From contig JAOAFA010000003.1 of assembly GCA_026416535.1 (NCBI GenBank), positions 1-49,784 on the forward strand: a stretch of DNA of 49,784 nucleotides, written 5' to 3'. A program made the translations under genes and the position numbers. Below the pieces are notes generated by a model that had not been told where the DNA came from, did no database searches, and saw only the letters and a list, made by a program, of their open reading frames with translations. The DNA comes from Deltaproteobacteria bacterium. Lineage in GTDB: Bacteria > Myxococcota > SpSt-1050. This document shows positions 17,081-25,930 of this stretch, one piece after another. How positions within the stretch are numbered: the stretch's first letter is position 1; the number at the start of each line of letters is the position of its first letter.

Positions 17081-17865
17081 GAATATTTTCGTTGTTGATA
17101 TTCCTCCCTGATCTTAATATTAGGCCGTTTAGCAAGAATTTTGTATTTACGAATTTTGTTGATGAGAGTCTTCTATGGCGGATCTCGAAAATAAGTAGAA
17201 GTTTTGTAACATTCAATGTAAATGATAGGTGGATTGAAAGTGGTTTTGTCTCATTATTGAAAACTATACCAAATATAAAATACAACATTGTTATTTCTGG
17301 TGATACAAGTAAGATTAGAATAAAAAACATAAAGCAATTAAATCCTCAAAAAGTTGGATATGTTGTAAATGAATTTGTTGATTTGCAAAAGGTTGACGAG
17401 CTAAATATGTTAAAGCCTCACAGTGTCTTTCTTATTTTTAAGAGGATTCCCGAAGATTTTGAGCTCTTTGCTATCACACAGGGTAAGATTAGAGAGATAG
17501 TGGTCATACTTGACGTCCAGTCAGCCGTGGAATTTCTAAGTGGCATCGAGAAATTCAATGGTTTTAGGGTGATTTTAAAGCCAGTTCAAAAAGAGGCATT
17601 TGAGAATTTATGTAGAAGTTATATCACAAAAGATTTGATTAAGATAGTATTTGACTCGAGGATACTGGATATAGAACATTCTTTTGATGATATAGTCAAG
17701 GATTGTAAGGATAAGATAATCTATGAAATATCCTCATCTACTTATTACAATAATTACATAAAATTCATAAAGTCCAATATTACAGAATTAAATATTCATT
17801 ATGATACGTACGCGAAGTCAAGGCGAGATGATGTAATTGAGTGGATATTAAAGACAGATCCTTAA
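17050..17865 (+). CDS. Hypothetical protein overlapping the end of hypB
   Basis: 271 residues, not recognised. It overlaps hypB by 31 bases in another frame and converges on the patatin gene 25 bases away. The sequence alternates predicted beta strands and helices (for example KYNIVISGD, REIVVILDV, FRVILKPV, LIKIVFDS, KIIYEISS), suggesting a compact alpha/beta protein. No metal-binding, nucleotide-binding or membrane motif is evident. The N-terminal hydrophobic run (IGIFSLLIFLPD) is not followed by a cleavage site. An in-frame TTG near 17092 might be the real start, because the ATG at 17050 has no ribosome site. Coupling to hypB suggests, but does not show, a role with nickel enzymes. Confidence 0.6.
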   Translation: MDKVTFAKKIGIFSLLIFLPDLNIRPFSKNFVFTNFVDESLLWRISKISRSFVTFNVNDRWIESGFVSLLKTIPNIKYNIVISGDTSKIRIKNIKQLNPQKVGYVVNEFVDLQKVDELNMLKPHSVFLIFKRIPEDFELFAITQGKIREIVVILDVQSAVEFLSGIEKFNGFRVILKPVQKEAFENLCRSYITKDLIKIVFDSRILDIEHSFDDIVKDCKDKIIYEISSSTYYNNYIKFIKSNITELNIHYDTYAKSRRDDVIEWILKTDP

Positions 17866-17890
17866 TATTCTAGGTCCTCTGTCGATATCC

Positions 17891-19129
17891 TTAGGCTGAG
17901 GCAGTTTCTTTTGTTTTCTTAAGCCTTCTCAAGAATGGGACTGATGATAATATGTTAACAACAGAGTTTAGGTTAAATTGTGCCCTTTTCATCTGATCAT
18001 ATTCTTGATTTAACAGTCTCGTGCTTATACGAATTCCATGTCTTGAAAATTTTTCTCTAAGTTCATCAAAATTTTTTTCAATAAGTTTTCTAGTGTTTAG
18101 GAACCCATATCTCGCCAGTATAATTTTTGTTGAATACCTCATTACGTTATAAGAGAATAATGTAGCGTCCTCCCTCTCGGGCTGAATAATAATTATATCT
18201 ATGTCAGGATACCTCTCAGTTAAGTTTCCATAGATATCATCAATCCTCTTTTGCAATATTATTCTTAGTGTCTGTGAAAGTATGTCTACAACACCCTTTT
18301 GACTTAAATATGCTGTTCTACCAGTGATGAGCCTAATTGCCATTTGCTCGGGGTTATTGTATATTGGTATTACTGGGTTAATGCACACGATAAGTTTTGC
18401 ACCGTGTTTGACCGCGAGGTCTATGTATAAGTTTCTATCAATACCACCGTCTACAAATTCGATATTGTTTATAACCGTTGGACTGTATAATCCCGGGAGA
18501 GAGATCGAGGCACTGACTGCTTTGGAGATCGGAATGTCTCTGTATTTTTCCTCTCCAAATATTATAGTCTCCCCTGTGTTAAGATCAACGGCCGGTATGT
18601 AAAGTTCATTTTTTAGTTTTCTGAAGTCGTTTGTATAATTTTTGAGGCTGAATACAAATCTGAGATACTCCTCGATCTTTTGTGTGCTAAATATCCCGCT
18701 TGGCAAGAGCTCGGTGAGGGAGAATAACATGTCAGTAAATCTCATATCCTCTTTCATTCTAAGATAATTTAGGATGGCGTACATAATTGTGTATGGTGCC
18801 ATTTTTAATCTTCTTTTGAACTCCTTCATGTTTGGGTAAAAGATATACTCCCTCTTGAGCACAGGAATTTCGGCAGATGTTTCAATAAGCGATTTAAACA
18901 TCTCTTCTGCTGAGATACCATTTGCAAGACAGGCTGCTACAAAGGATCCGGCACTAACTCCAGTATATATATCAAAGTCAGTAATCGAGAAATTTTCAAA
19001 GATATCATTTAGTGCCCTTGCAGCGCCTATTTCAAATACCCCTCCAGTGAATCCGCCTCCCGCTAAAACAAGCGCCGTTTTCCCCTCTCTTTTATCCCAT
19101 GTTTCTCTTGAAAAATCAGTTATCTCCAT
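17891..19129 (-). CDS. Patatin-like phospholipase
   Basis: 412 residues. The patatin domain has the oxyanion loop GGGFTGG (24-30), the nucleophile elbow GVSAG with Ser59, and the catalytic Asp227 in VDGGID. This is a complete Ser-Asp dyad. Such proteins are acyl hydrolases acting on phospholipids or other acyl esters. No signal peptide is present, so it should be cytoplasmic or peripheral. The C-terminal 120 residues are helical and end in a basic tail. It overlaps the PhaR-like gene upstream by 14 bases, so the two share a transcript. Patatins are known on storage granules in some bacteria, so a granule role is plausible but inferred. Confidence 0.9.
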   Translation of the reverse strand: MEITDFSRETWDKREGKTALVLAGGGFTGGVFEIGAARALNDIFENFSITDFDIYTGVSAGSFVAACLANGISAEEMFKSLIETSAEIPVLKREYIFYPNMKEFKRRLKMAPYTIMYAILNYLRMKEDMRFTDMLFSLTELLPSGIFSTQKIEEYLRFVFSLKNYTNDFRKLKNELYIPAVDLNTGETIIFGEEKYRDIPISKAVSASISLPGLYSPTVINNIEFVDGGIDRNLYIDLAVKHGAKLIVCINPVIPIYNNPEQMAIRLITGRTAYLSQKGVVDILSQTLRIILQKRIDDIYGNLTERYPDIDIIIIQPEREDATLFSYNVMRYSTKIILARYGFLNTRKLIEKNFDELREKFSRHGIRISTRLLNQEYDQMKRAQFNLNSVVNILSSVPFLRRLKKTKETASA

Positions 19130-19673
19130 CTTTCTTTTTCTTTTCTAATCTCTCTATTAATGAATCGAGCCTGCTCTCAAGTCTAAGAACTCGTTCATTG
19201 ATCCTATCCAATTCTTCCCTTATTCTTTTCACTGATGGAAAAGTATTAATGAACTCGTTAATATTTAGCTTGAATTGTCTATCTAATTTCTCAAAAGAGT
19301 CTTTTAAGAAAGAGGTTATCTCTACAGAACCACTTGCCTCATGGTCATTTGTAGAACTCGTATTGTTGGTAGTCTCTTTTAAAAATTTTGGGAGGACCTT
19401 TTTGTGATAGTATTCTGTTATTGTTTCGTGCCCGCTTTTGATGAGTTCTTTAAGGGTATTTATTGAGAGCGTAGAGCGGGACTTTTCCTCATTGAATAGC
19501 ACGTGAGCCAAAACGGCAGAAGTTATATCTTTGTTGGTCTGATTGTCAACAATTTTAACATCCACACCGCTTCTTATCATCTCGGATATGTCATTCAGAG
19601 TTACATATTTACTTTCTATAGTATCGTATAGCTTTCTATTTGAGTATCTTTTTATTATCTTAATTGTGTTCAT
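19116..19673 (-). CDS. PhaR-type polyhydroxyalkanoate synthesis regulator
   Basis: About 185 residues. The first 65 residues match the PHB/PHA accumulation regulator DNA-binding domain: IKRYSNRKLYDT, then SKYVTLNDISEMIRSG, VKIVDNQTNKDIT and VLAHVLFNEE. In known PhaR proteins this domain binds DNA and PHA granules to control phasin expression. The rest is charged and helical, ending in a coiled coil (about 150-180). I take the ATG at 19673 because AGGAG stands 6 bases before it. The TTG one codon upstream is too close to that site. A good promoter (19710-19737) lies upstream. No PHA synthase or phasin is present, so polymer metabolism is inferred from the family only. Confidence 0.88.
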   Translation of the reverse strand: MNTIKIIKRYSNRKLYDTIESKYVTLNDISEMIRSGVDVKIVDNQTNKDITSAVLAHVLFNEEKSRSTLSINTLKELIKSGHETITEYYHKKVLPKFLKETTNNTSSTNDHEASGSVEITSFLKDSFEKLDRQFKLNINEFINTFPSVKRIREELDRINERVLRLESRLDSLIERLEKKKKDGDN

Positions 19674-19709
19674 CAACCTCTCCTAAAAAGCCAATGAATA
19701 CTGATGAAG

Positions 19710-19737
19710 ATTTTATTTAGCTTTGCCTAATTGTCAA
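19710..19737 (-). promoter_or_regulatory. Promoter for the phaR-patatin pair (TTGACA-N16-TAAAAT)
   Basis: Read on the minus strand: a perfect TTGACA (complement of 19732-19737), 16 bases, then TAAAAT (complement of 19710-19715, five of six). The predicted start is about 30 bases before the PhaR-like ATG, with AGGAGAGG in the leader. Confidence 0.7.
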
Positions 19738-19778
19738 TCAATTTTTACGCATTGCGTCAAAATATCTTTGCCAAAAAT

Positions 19779-19806
19779 TTGACGAGATGTTGTTATGTGG
19801 TAAATA
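19779..19806 (+). promoter_or_regulatory. Probable promoter for the PilZ gene (TTGACG-N16-TAAATA)
   Basis: TTGACG (19779-19784), a 16-base spacer, and TAAATA (19801-19806). It would give a short leader carrying GGAGGTG before the ATG at 19829. It is divergent from the phaR promoter, which shares its 16-base spacer. Confidence 0.5.
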
Positions 19807-19828
19807 TTAGATTGTCCGGAGGTGCAGG

Positions 19829-20266
19829 ATGAAACTAAATCTTGTAGATAGAAGACAAACTAAGAGAAGTAATTATACCCCTTCGACAGGTAGGCGGATA
19901 TTTCCAAGATTTGATGCCCCTGTGGATTGTATTTATATATCTGACAATCAGACGTTCACAACCAGGTTTATTAATCTCAGTTTGCGGGGTATATATATTG
20001 ATACCAGGACCCCCGATGTGCCTGGTACTAGGGTGAGAATTAGGCTAATATTACCTAATTCAGAGATGCCACTTGATGTGGAAGGAGAGGTTGTCTGGGC
20101 AACTAACAACTCAATGTTTTCACCCTTGAAGGTTAGGGGTATGGGGATTAGGTTTACTAAGATGGATGATTTTTCTCGAAGAAAGATAGCAACCTATCTA
20201 CTTTCAAGGGCAGGTCTCCCCGCATTCCCTAAAATAAAAGACAAATATTTCAAATTTATGGATTGA
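19829..20266 (+). CDS. PilZ-domain c-di-GMP-binding protein
   Basis: 145 residues, essentially a single PilZ domain. The binding motifs are RxxxR (Arg23-Arg27 in RIFPR) and NxSxxG (NLSLRG, 49-54), followed by the beta-barrel strands ending in VRGMGIRFTKM. With both motifs intact it should bind cyclic di-GMP and act as a cytosolic effector, for motility or polysaccharide output by family precedent. There is no output domain or membrane segment, so its partner must be another protein. It is monocistronic, with its own promoter-like boxes and a strong terminator just downstream. Confidence 0.9.
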   Translation: MKLNLVDRRQTKRSNYTPSTGRRIFPRFDAPVDCIYISDNQTFTTRFINLSLRGIYIDTRTPDVPGTRVRIRLILPNSEMPLDVEGEVVWATNNSMFSPLKVRGMGIRFTKMDDFSRRKIATYLLSRAGLPAFPKIKDKYFKFMD

Positions 20267-20299
20267 TTTGCCCTCCGGACCTTCCCGGGTCCCACAATT

Positions 20300-20337
20300 G
20301 GGTCGAATGAGTCCCTCCATTCGACCCTCTTTTTTTA
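20300..20337 (+). terminator. Intrinsic terminator after the PilZ gene
   Basis: A perfect 10-bp stem GGGTCGAATG / CATTCGACCC (20300-20309 with 20318-20327), an 8-base loop, then TCTTTTTTT. The T-run serves the plus strand. The opposite side lacks a comparable run, so it should not end the minus-strand gene whose stop codon lies at 20335-20337. Confidence 0.93.
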
Positions 20338-21597
20338 GTTCGATACATCAATGATCACTGTGTCTGGTCTCGAGGTTACATATCCGTCATTGACAGTCAG
20401 AAGGAAAATTAACTTGCCGGAAAGTCTTGGTGCGGTAAAATATGGAAATGGAGTCTCACTGTCTTTGAGCTCCACTGAATTTCCGTAGACCTGTTTCCAT
20501 TTATATTTTATTTTTCTTGGATAACTCACAGAGCTCTTTGTCCCATTTAGTTTTACCAAAGATAATGGTTTTACTCTCTGATCTGCCCCGGCGTTGGCTA
20601 TTGGGGGTGATATACCTTCTGTCTCGCCTGTGATTATCTTGAAGAAAACAGGTGGTGAAAATAAATCGTCAACTTTTACAAATGCTGAAAAAATTAATTC
20701 ATCTACAAATTCTGATGTTCTGATTTGAGCACCTCTTAAGGTTTTTCTTAACTCTACGTCACCACCAGATAATTGATACCAAACAACCTCTGATTTATCA
20801 TATTTTTCAATGTTTCTGATCTTCAATTCTACGTCAGAATTGACATTTGCTAATATCCTTTCTTCTTCCGGTTGAAACCTTGGGGCTATTATTACGGATT
20901 TGGATTCCTTGTTTGTGTGGATTAGCTTTATGTTGCGACTCGATCTGAGTCCATTTTCAATTACCTCGAGGAGGAGTATTTGAGGTATAGAAGATTCCTT
21001 TGTTAGTAATACGTATGTCTCCATGCTTTGATTGTTTTCTATCTTGAGGTAGTCATTGTATTCTGGTATGGTTGTCCAAATATACTTCATATCTTTTCTG
21101 TTAGATCCTTGTGAGTAGATTGCAGAGATCTTATGTGAGTAATTTGTGGGTATTTTGATATCACCATCGGCATCTGAATATGGTGCATAATTTTCTACTG
21201 TATCTACGATTCTTAACTTGATTGTATCTTCATATTGATGTCTTTTACCTTTTGCTCTAATTCTCAGGACAATCTCTTCATATTCAGGAGGGGCAATGAA
21301 GCTGGTATTATTTGAACTATTGTTCGAAAGATGGACGGTTGGGCCCTCTATCTGTGACCATTCAAAGCCGGTTATTTCATCTTGACATACCATGGGATGG
21401 ACGATGACTTTTAAGTTTACTATTTGTCCCGGAATCACTTCTTTATCAGGGGGCACAAGAAATACTGGATGTAAGAGACAATCTCTATTCTCATGTCCAG
21501 TCTCAATATCCGTTGAATAAATCACCTCTGTTGAATAGCATCCTAAAAGTATGTATTTTGATATCAATAGGCTCAGTATTATCTTCTTCATAGCCAT
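20335..21597 (-). CDS. Lipoprotein with Ig/PKD-like domains
   Basis: About 420 residues. Lipobox LLGC with Cys20 (counted from the first Met). The mature part reads as a string of beta-sandwich domains. The C-terminal one is clearly PKD-like: ANAGADQRVKPLSLVKLNGT, then IKYKWKQVYG, FTAPRLSG and LIFLLTVNDGYVTSRPDTV. The first domain (about 50-130) repeats the pattern with FEWSQIEGPTVHLS and FIAPPEYEE. Such domains mediate adhesion or protein contacts at the cell surface; no enzyme motif is visible. Start: two in-frame ATGs (codons 1 and 3). There is no strong ribosome site. The gene follows alaS by 89 bases on the same strand. Confidence 0.75.
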   Translation of the reverse strand: MAMKKIILSLLISKYILLGCYSTEVIYSTDIETGHENRDCLLHPVFLVPPDKEVIPGQIVNLKVIVHPMVCQDEITGFEWSQIEGPTVHLSNNSSNNTSFIAPPEYEEIVLRIRAKGKRHQYEDTIKLRIVDTVENYAPYSDADGDIKIPTNYSHKISAIYSQGSNRKDMKYIWTTIPEYNDYLKIENNQSMETYVLLTKESSIPQILLLEVIENGLRSSRNIKLIHTNKESKSVIIAPRFQPEEERILANVNSDVELKIRNIEKYDKSEVVWYQLSGGDVELRKTLRGAQIRTSEFVDELIFSAFVKVDDLFSPPVFFKIITGETEGISPPIANAGADQRVKPLSLVKLNGTKSSVSYPRKIKYKWKQVYGNSVELKDSETPFPYFTAPRLSGKLIFLLTVNDGYVTSRPDTVIIDVSN

Positions 21598-21686
21598 ATT
21601 CTATGTGTTATTTATCACAGGATCTCCTCTTAGTCATCAAATAATAATGGCTATGCTATGGCTCTGAAAAACTTATCAGACTTTTA

Positions 21687-24323
21687 CTAAATATTAGATA
21701 TGGCTTTTCTTAGTGATGTTATTACTTTTTCTTTAATAAGGTCTATTTTAGATATATCGCTTCCACCTCCTTGTGCCATATCCCTTCTTCCACCACCAGT
21801 ACCCCCAATGACCGTGGAGACATCTTTTACAATAGAGTTGGCATCGACTCTGTCAGTTTTATCTTTTGGCACGTTCATAACGAGTGAGATTTTATCATTT
21901 ATCTTTGAGTATAAAAATATTATTGTATCTTTTTCTCTCTCACGTATTAAATCCATCTTTTTTCTGAGATCTGATACATCCTTTGCTTTAACCTCGGAGA
22001 TTATAGCTCGGAGACCTTCGATCTCTATTGCAGATGATATTATGTCTTTAATGTAAAAAGAAAATAGTTTGTCTTCATAGTTTGTAATCTCTTTCTCATA
22101 CTCCGCAATCTTGTTCTTTAGCTGCTCTATTGTTTCAACGATTTTATCTTCACTGACCTTTAGGAGTTCAGTGGTTTTTTTGAAGAGTTTCCTCTCTTTC
22201 CCTATGTGTTTTAAGGCATTTATTCCACATATGGCCTCGATTCTTCTAATGCCTGAGGCAATAGCTGATTCTTTTAAGATATAGAATAGACCTATTTCTC
22301 CTGTGTATCTTACATGAGTTCCGCCACACAGTTCGATGGAATCACCCATACTTACAACCCTTACCTTGTCACCATATTTTTCTCCAAAAAGTGCAATGGC
22401 ACCTTCATTGATTGCCTCTTTTGTCTCTTTTATTTCTACTTTTACCTCAAGATTTCTTATAATCTGGCTATTTACATCTTCTTCAATCTTTTCTAAGATA
22501 TCATCCGGTATCTGTTCAAAGTGTGAAAAGTCGAATCTCAGCCTATCTGCCTCTACGAGAGAGCCTGCCTGTTTGATGTGGTCTCCTAAAATCTTTCTTA
22601 GAGAGCTGTGTAGGAGGTGTGTTGCAGAGTGTGCAGCACGAATTCTTGACCTTCTATAGGAATCAATTTTCAAAAGTAGGTTATCACCCAGCTTTAGTTT
22701 CCCAATTTTTAGAATACCTTTGTGGATGATGATATCATCTATCTTTTTTGTATCTTTAATTTCAAATAAGATGTTGTCCCCTTCTATTGTGCCACAATCT
22801 CCTACTTGTCCGCCTGACTCTCCATAAAAAGGGGTTTTATCAAATACCAATTCAGCTTCGGCCCCTGTGTCGATGCTCTCTGTGAGGGCACCTTTGTGGA
22901 TTATTCCTATGAGCTTGCCGTTATCTTGATCGTGTGCATAACCGGTAAAGACTGTTGAGATGTTTCTGTTTTTTAATTCTTTGTAGACATGTCCGACCTC
23001 ACTCTCTCCGGATCCTCTCCATTCGGATCTCTCCCTCTGTCTCTCCATCTCTCTCTCAAATCCAAGGGTGTCGATAACAAATCCATTCTCTTTAGCTATT
23101 ATTGACGTAAGATCAACTGGAAAGCCATAGGTGTCGTATAACTTAAAAACAATTTCTCCGGCAATAGTATTTATATTCTCTTTTTTGAGTCTATCAAATT
23201 CGGTTTTAAGTATGTCAAGTCCTTTTTCAAGAGTCTCTCTAAATCTCTCTTCTTCGTACCTGGTTGCTTTTATTATTAGATCTAAGTTTTGTTTCAATTC
23301 TTGGTAGTATCCACCCATTTTTTTTACGACGGCCTCACATATTTTATAAAAGAATATCTCCCTAATTCCGAGTAAGTGCCCGTGGCGGATTGCTCTCCTT
23401 ATTATTCTTCTCAGTACATAGCCTCTGCCCTCGTTCGAGGGGAGAACACCGTCTGAAATTAGAAATGTAGCAGCCCGTGAATGATCGGCTATTACTCTCA
23501 AGGATATGTCAACCTTTTCACTTGTGTGATATTTAACATTTGCGATGTCTGATGTTGTTTCGATAATCTCTTTAAATATGTCTGTATCAAAATTGCTAAG
23601 TTTGTTCTGAATGACGGCCGTTAGTCTTTCAAGTCCCATTCCTGTATCTATGGAGGGCCTTGGGAGAGGACTCATACTGCCGTCAGTATGTCTTTCAAAC
23701 TGCATAAAGACCAGGTTCCATATTTCGAGGAATCTGTCACAGTCACATCCTACATTGCACTCGGTCCTCTTACATCCAACGTCTTTGCCCTGATCATAGA
23801 TGATCTCACTACACGGACCACACGGGCCTGTATCTCCCATGGCCCAGAAATTGTCCTTTTCCCCCATCTTAAATATTCTAGACGGTTCTATATGAGCTAT
23901 ATCTTGCCAAAGTTTAAATGCCTCTTCATCGTCTTTGTAGATGGTTACATAGAATTTACTCTTATCGAGCTTAATTACTTCTGTTAGGAATTCATATGCA
24001 AATGCTATGGCCTCCTTCTTAAAGTAATCTCCAAATGAGAAGTTCCCCAACATCTCAAAAAATGTGTGGTGCCTTGCTGTATATCCTACATTTTCAAGGT
24101 CGTTATGCTTTCCCCCGGCCCTAATACACTTTTGAGACGTAGTTACCCTTTTAAGGTTAGTTCTCTCTTTACCTGTGAAGATGTCTTTGAATTGGACCAT
24201 CCCAGCATTAGTAAATAAAAGTGTTGGGTCATTATGTGGGACGAGTGGACTAGAAGGAAGTATCCTGTGTCCTTTTGATTCGAAATATCTTAAGAAAGCC
24301 TCTCTTAACTCGTATGAAAGCAT
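21687..24323 (-). CDS. alaS: Alanyl-tRNA synthetase
   Basis: 878 residues, the standard length. It charges tRNA-Ala and edits mischarged Ser/Gly. The aminoacylation domain starts LREAFLRYFESKGH and includes the motif GDTGPCGPCSEI. The editing domain has the zinc ligands His565, His569, Cys666 and His670, almost the same numbering as E. coli. The C-Ala domain ends with GGTGGGRRDMAQGGG. The open frame extends 41 codons further upstream. I reject that extension: MLSYELREAF is the family start, and GGAGG stands 7 bases before the ATG at 24323. Confidence 0.97.
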   Translation of the reverse strand: MLSYELREAFLRYFESKGHRILPSSPLVPHNDPTLLFTNAGMVQFKDIFTGKERTNLKRVTTSQKCIRAGGKHNDLENVGYTARHHTFFEMLGNFSFGDYFKKEAIAFAYEFLTEVIKLDKSKFYVTIYKDDEEAFKLWQDIAHIEPSRIFKMGEKDNFWAMGDTGPCGPCSEIIYDQGKDVGCKRTECNVGCDCDRFLEIWNLVFMQFERHTDGSMSPLPRPSIDTGMGLERLTAVIQNKLSNFDTDIFKEIIETTSDIANVKYHTSEKVDISLRVIADHSRAATFLISDGVLPSNEGRGYVLRRIIRRAIRHGHLLGIREIFFYKICEAVVKKMGGYYQELKQNLDLIIKATRYEEERFRETLEKGLDILKTEFDRLKKENINTIAGEIVFKLYDTYGFPVDLTSIIAKENGFVIDTLGFEREMERQRERSEWRGSGESEVGHVYKELKNRNISTVFTGYAHDQDNGKLIGIIHKGALTESIDTGAEAELVFDKTPFYGESGGQVGDCGTIEGDNILFEIKDTKKIDDIIIHKGILKIGKLKLGDNLLLKIDSYRRSRIRAAHSATHLLHSSLRKILGDHIKQAGSLVEADRLRFDFSHFEQIPDDILEKIEEDVNSQIIRNLEVKVEIKETKEAINEGAIALFGEKYGDKVRVVSMGDSIELCGGTHVRYTGEIGLFYILKESAIASGIRRIEAICGINALKHIGKERKLFKKTTELLKVSEDKIVETIEQLKNKIAEYEKEITNYEDKLFSFYIKDIISSAIEIEGLRAIISEVKAKDVSDLRKKMDLIREREKDTIIFLYSKINDKISLVMNVPKDKTDRVDANSIVKDVSTVIGGTGGGRRDMAQGGGSDISKIDLIKEKVITSLRKAISNI

Positions 24324-24439
24324 TATAAGACCTCCAATGATGGTGTCCTCAACCGGAATTGATAACCACACCTCAAAAAAATACTTTGTGATTATATTCA
24401 CATTTGCCTTCTGTTCAAGAGAATATTTTTCTATTTTTG

Positions 24440-24467
24440 ATGACAAATCAAATTTTTTTTGTATAAT
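24440..24467 (+). promoter_or_regulatory. Promoter for the glycosyltransferase (ATGACA-N16-TATAAT), probably leaderless
   Basis: ATGACA (24440-24445, five of six to TTGACA), a 16-base spacer, and a perfect TATAAT (24462-24467). The ATG follows 11 bases after the -10 box, so the mRNA should start at or within a few bases of the start codon. No Shine-Dalgarno is present. Confidence 0.6.
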
Positions 24468-24478
24468 TTTTCCTAGTT

Positions 24479-25837
24479 ATGGAAAAAAAGGTTCTTATAG
24501 TAAGTTTTGAGTGTGTTCCAGATGCAACCTATACATCTACAAAGGTGTTGATGTTAACTGACTGTTTGACAAGGGTGCTCAACGTAGATGTTTTGACTTT
24601 GAAATATGAGGGTTTGGCTCATTTGGAAAAATGGCTTGGTGCAAGGATATACAGAGTTCCTGTTGAGAATATGAATTTTAAAGAGAGAATCAGTACATTT
24701 CGAAGGGCGCTCTCAAGACAACTTGAGGGGGGTATGTATGATTTGGTTCATTTTACAGATCCTTTTGGTGGATTAGTGGTAAGTAACCTAAAAAATGATT
24801 ATGGGTTTAATACTATATTTGACATCTATTCCTTGCCATCCTGGGAGCTTAAGCATTCAGGTGTTTCACAAACCTTTTATAATCAGATTAGAGAAGAGGA
24901 GGGTATATGTCTTGAGAAAGCTGACAGGATATTTGTTCCATCGGTAGCTATGATGGATTTTTTCAGGCAGAAAGGTCATCAGGATAAGCTTAGGTTTATC
25001 CCCGGGGTTGTGAAGCTGAGAAAACCCATAGAGAAGGTAAAGGAGGATAAATTCAATATTCTATATATCGGTAGCTTTTCTGAATGGGAAGATATTGATA
25101 CTATGTTTAAGGCTATTAGGAGGCTTAAGAAGAGTCATGACATACAGGTTATTGTGGTAGGTTTTACAGTTCCAGAGAAGCTGGGAGATATCGTCTCAAA
25201 ACTTCAAAAGTTGGGGATTGATGATGTGTTTAGATTTGAAGGTCCTAGATATGGATCGGAATTAGAGAATATTTATAAAACAATTGATGCCGCTATTGTG
25301 CCTTTAAACGATTCTAATAGGAATATAGTTGGAGGAGTAATCCCACTTAAGCTATTAGATATAATGTCAGCTTCTATTCCAGTTGTATCTACGCGAACAC
25401 CGGCTCTTGAGGGAGTATTTAAAAATGGAGAGGATATTCTCTTTTATGGATTTGGTGACTCGGATATGCTTTACGCACACTTGCTTGCATTATCTGAGCA
25501 TCCTACTCTGTGTGAATTGGTAGGGAAGAATGCAAGAAAGAAGATTGAATTGGAGTATTCCGGGGAACCTTGGCGTAAGCGAATGTTAGTTTATTACTCT
25601 GAGTTATTGGATATAGACATAGAGAATATCTCTGTTGCAGGTGAATGGGAGGAGAGTGAGACAAGGGAGATGATTGTAAAAGAGCTCCAACATGTGGTCT
25701 CGCGCCAGAGAGAGACAACTACGAGTACAACGAATAAAAAAATGAAGAAGAAGTTATCATCCTCCGATTTGTCAAAGAAATCCAAGAAGATTAAAGTTGA
25801 TTCATCTGTAGAAGATACCTTTAAGATAAAGCGATAG
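24479..25837 (+). CDS. GT4-type glycosyltransferase with basic C-terminal tail
   Basis: 452 residues, GT-B fold. The N-terminal Rossmann half (1-185) includes YDLVHFTDPFGGL, and ADRIFVPS marks the hinge. The C-terminal half starts KFNILYIGSFSEWEDID, with VIVVGF, then VPLNDSNRNIVGGVIPLKLLDIMSASIPVVST, the nucleotide-sugar-binding stretch of GT4 enzymes. The usual ExxxxxE motif is altered here: the second Glu position is not obvious, so donor type is unclear. Residues about 407-452 form a Lys/Ser/Thr-rich tail (KKMKKKLSSS, KKSKKIK) unlike the rest, perhaps a membrane or polyanion contact. It is divergent from alaS. No other glycan genes adjoin it. Confidence 0.85.
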   Translation: MEKKVLIVSFECVPDATYTSTKVLMLTDCLTRVLNVDVLTLKYEGLAHLEKWLGARIYRVPVENMNFKERISTFRRALSRQLEGGMYDLVHFTDPFGGLVVSNLKNDYGFNTIFDIYSLPSWELKHSGVSQTFYNQIREEEGICLEKADRIFVPSVAMMDFFRQKGHQDKLRFIPGVVKLRKPIEKVKEDKFNILYIGSFSEWEDIDTMFKAIRRLKKSHDIQVIVVGFTVPEKLGDIVSKLQKLGIDDVFRFEGPRYGSELENIYKTIDAAIVPLNDSNRNIVGGVIPLKLLDIMSASIPVVSTRTPALEGVFKNGEDILFYGFGDSDMLYAHLLALSEHPTLCELVGKNARKKIELEYSGEPWRKRMLVYYSELLDIDIENISVAGEWEESETREMIVKELQHVVSRQRETTTSTTNKKMKKKLSSSDLSKKSKKIKVDSSVEDTFKIKR

Positions 25838-25887
25838 GTTCTTGCTAAAAGCTGATTATTATGTTTGTAATATAGTTTATACTTTGT

Positions 25888-25930
25888 AAATCTATAATCT
25901 ATGTGGGATTCGTCCTTATCTTATAGATTT
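25888..25930. repeat. Perfect 10-bp inverted repeat
   Basis: AAATCTATAA (25888-25897) and TTATAGATTT (25921-25930) are exact complements with 23 bases between. It follows the glycosyltransferase stop by 50 bases but is not followed by a T-run, so it is not a standard terminator. It could be a protein-binding site or a weak 3' stem. Confidence 0.5.

Noticed and set aside
24324-24446. 41-codon N-terminal extension of alaS
   Set aside because: The family N-terminus and a well-spaced GGAGG place the start at 24323.
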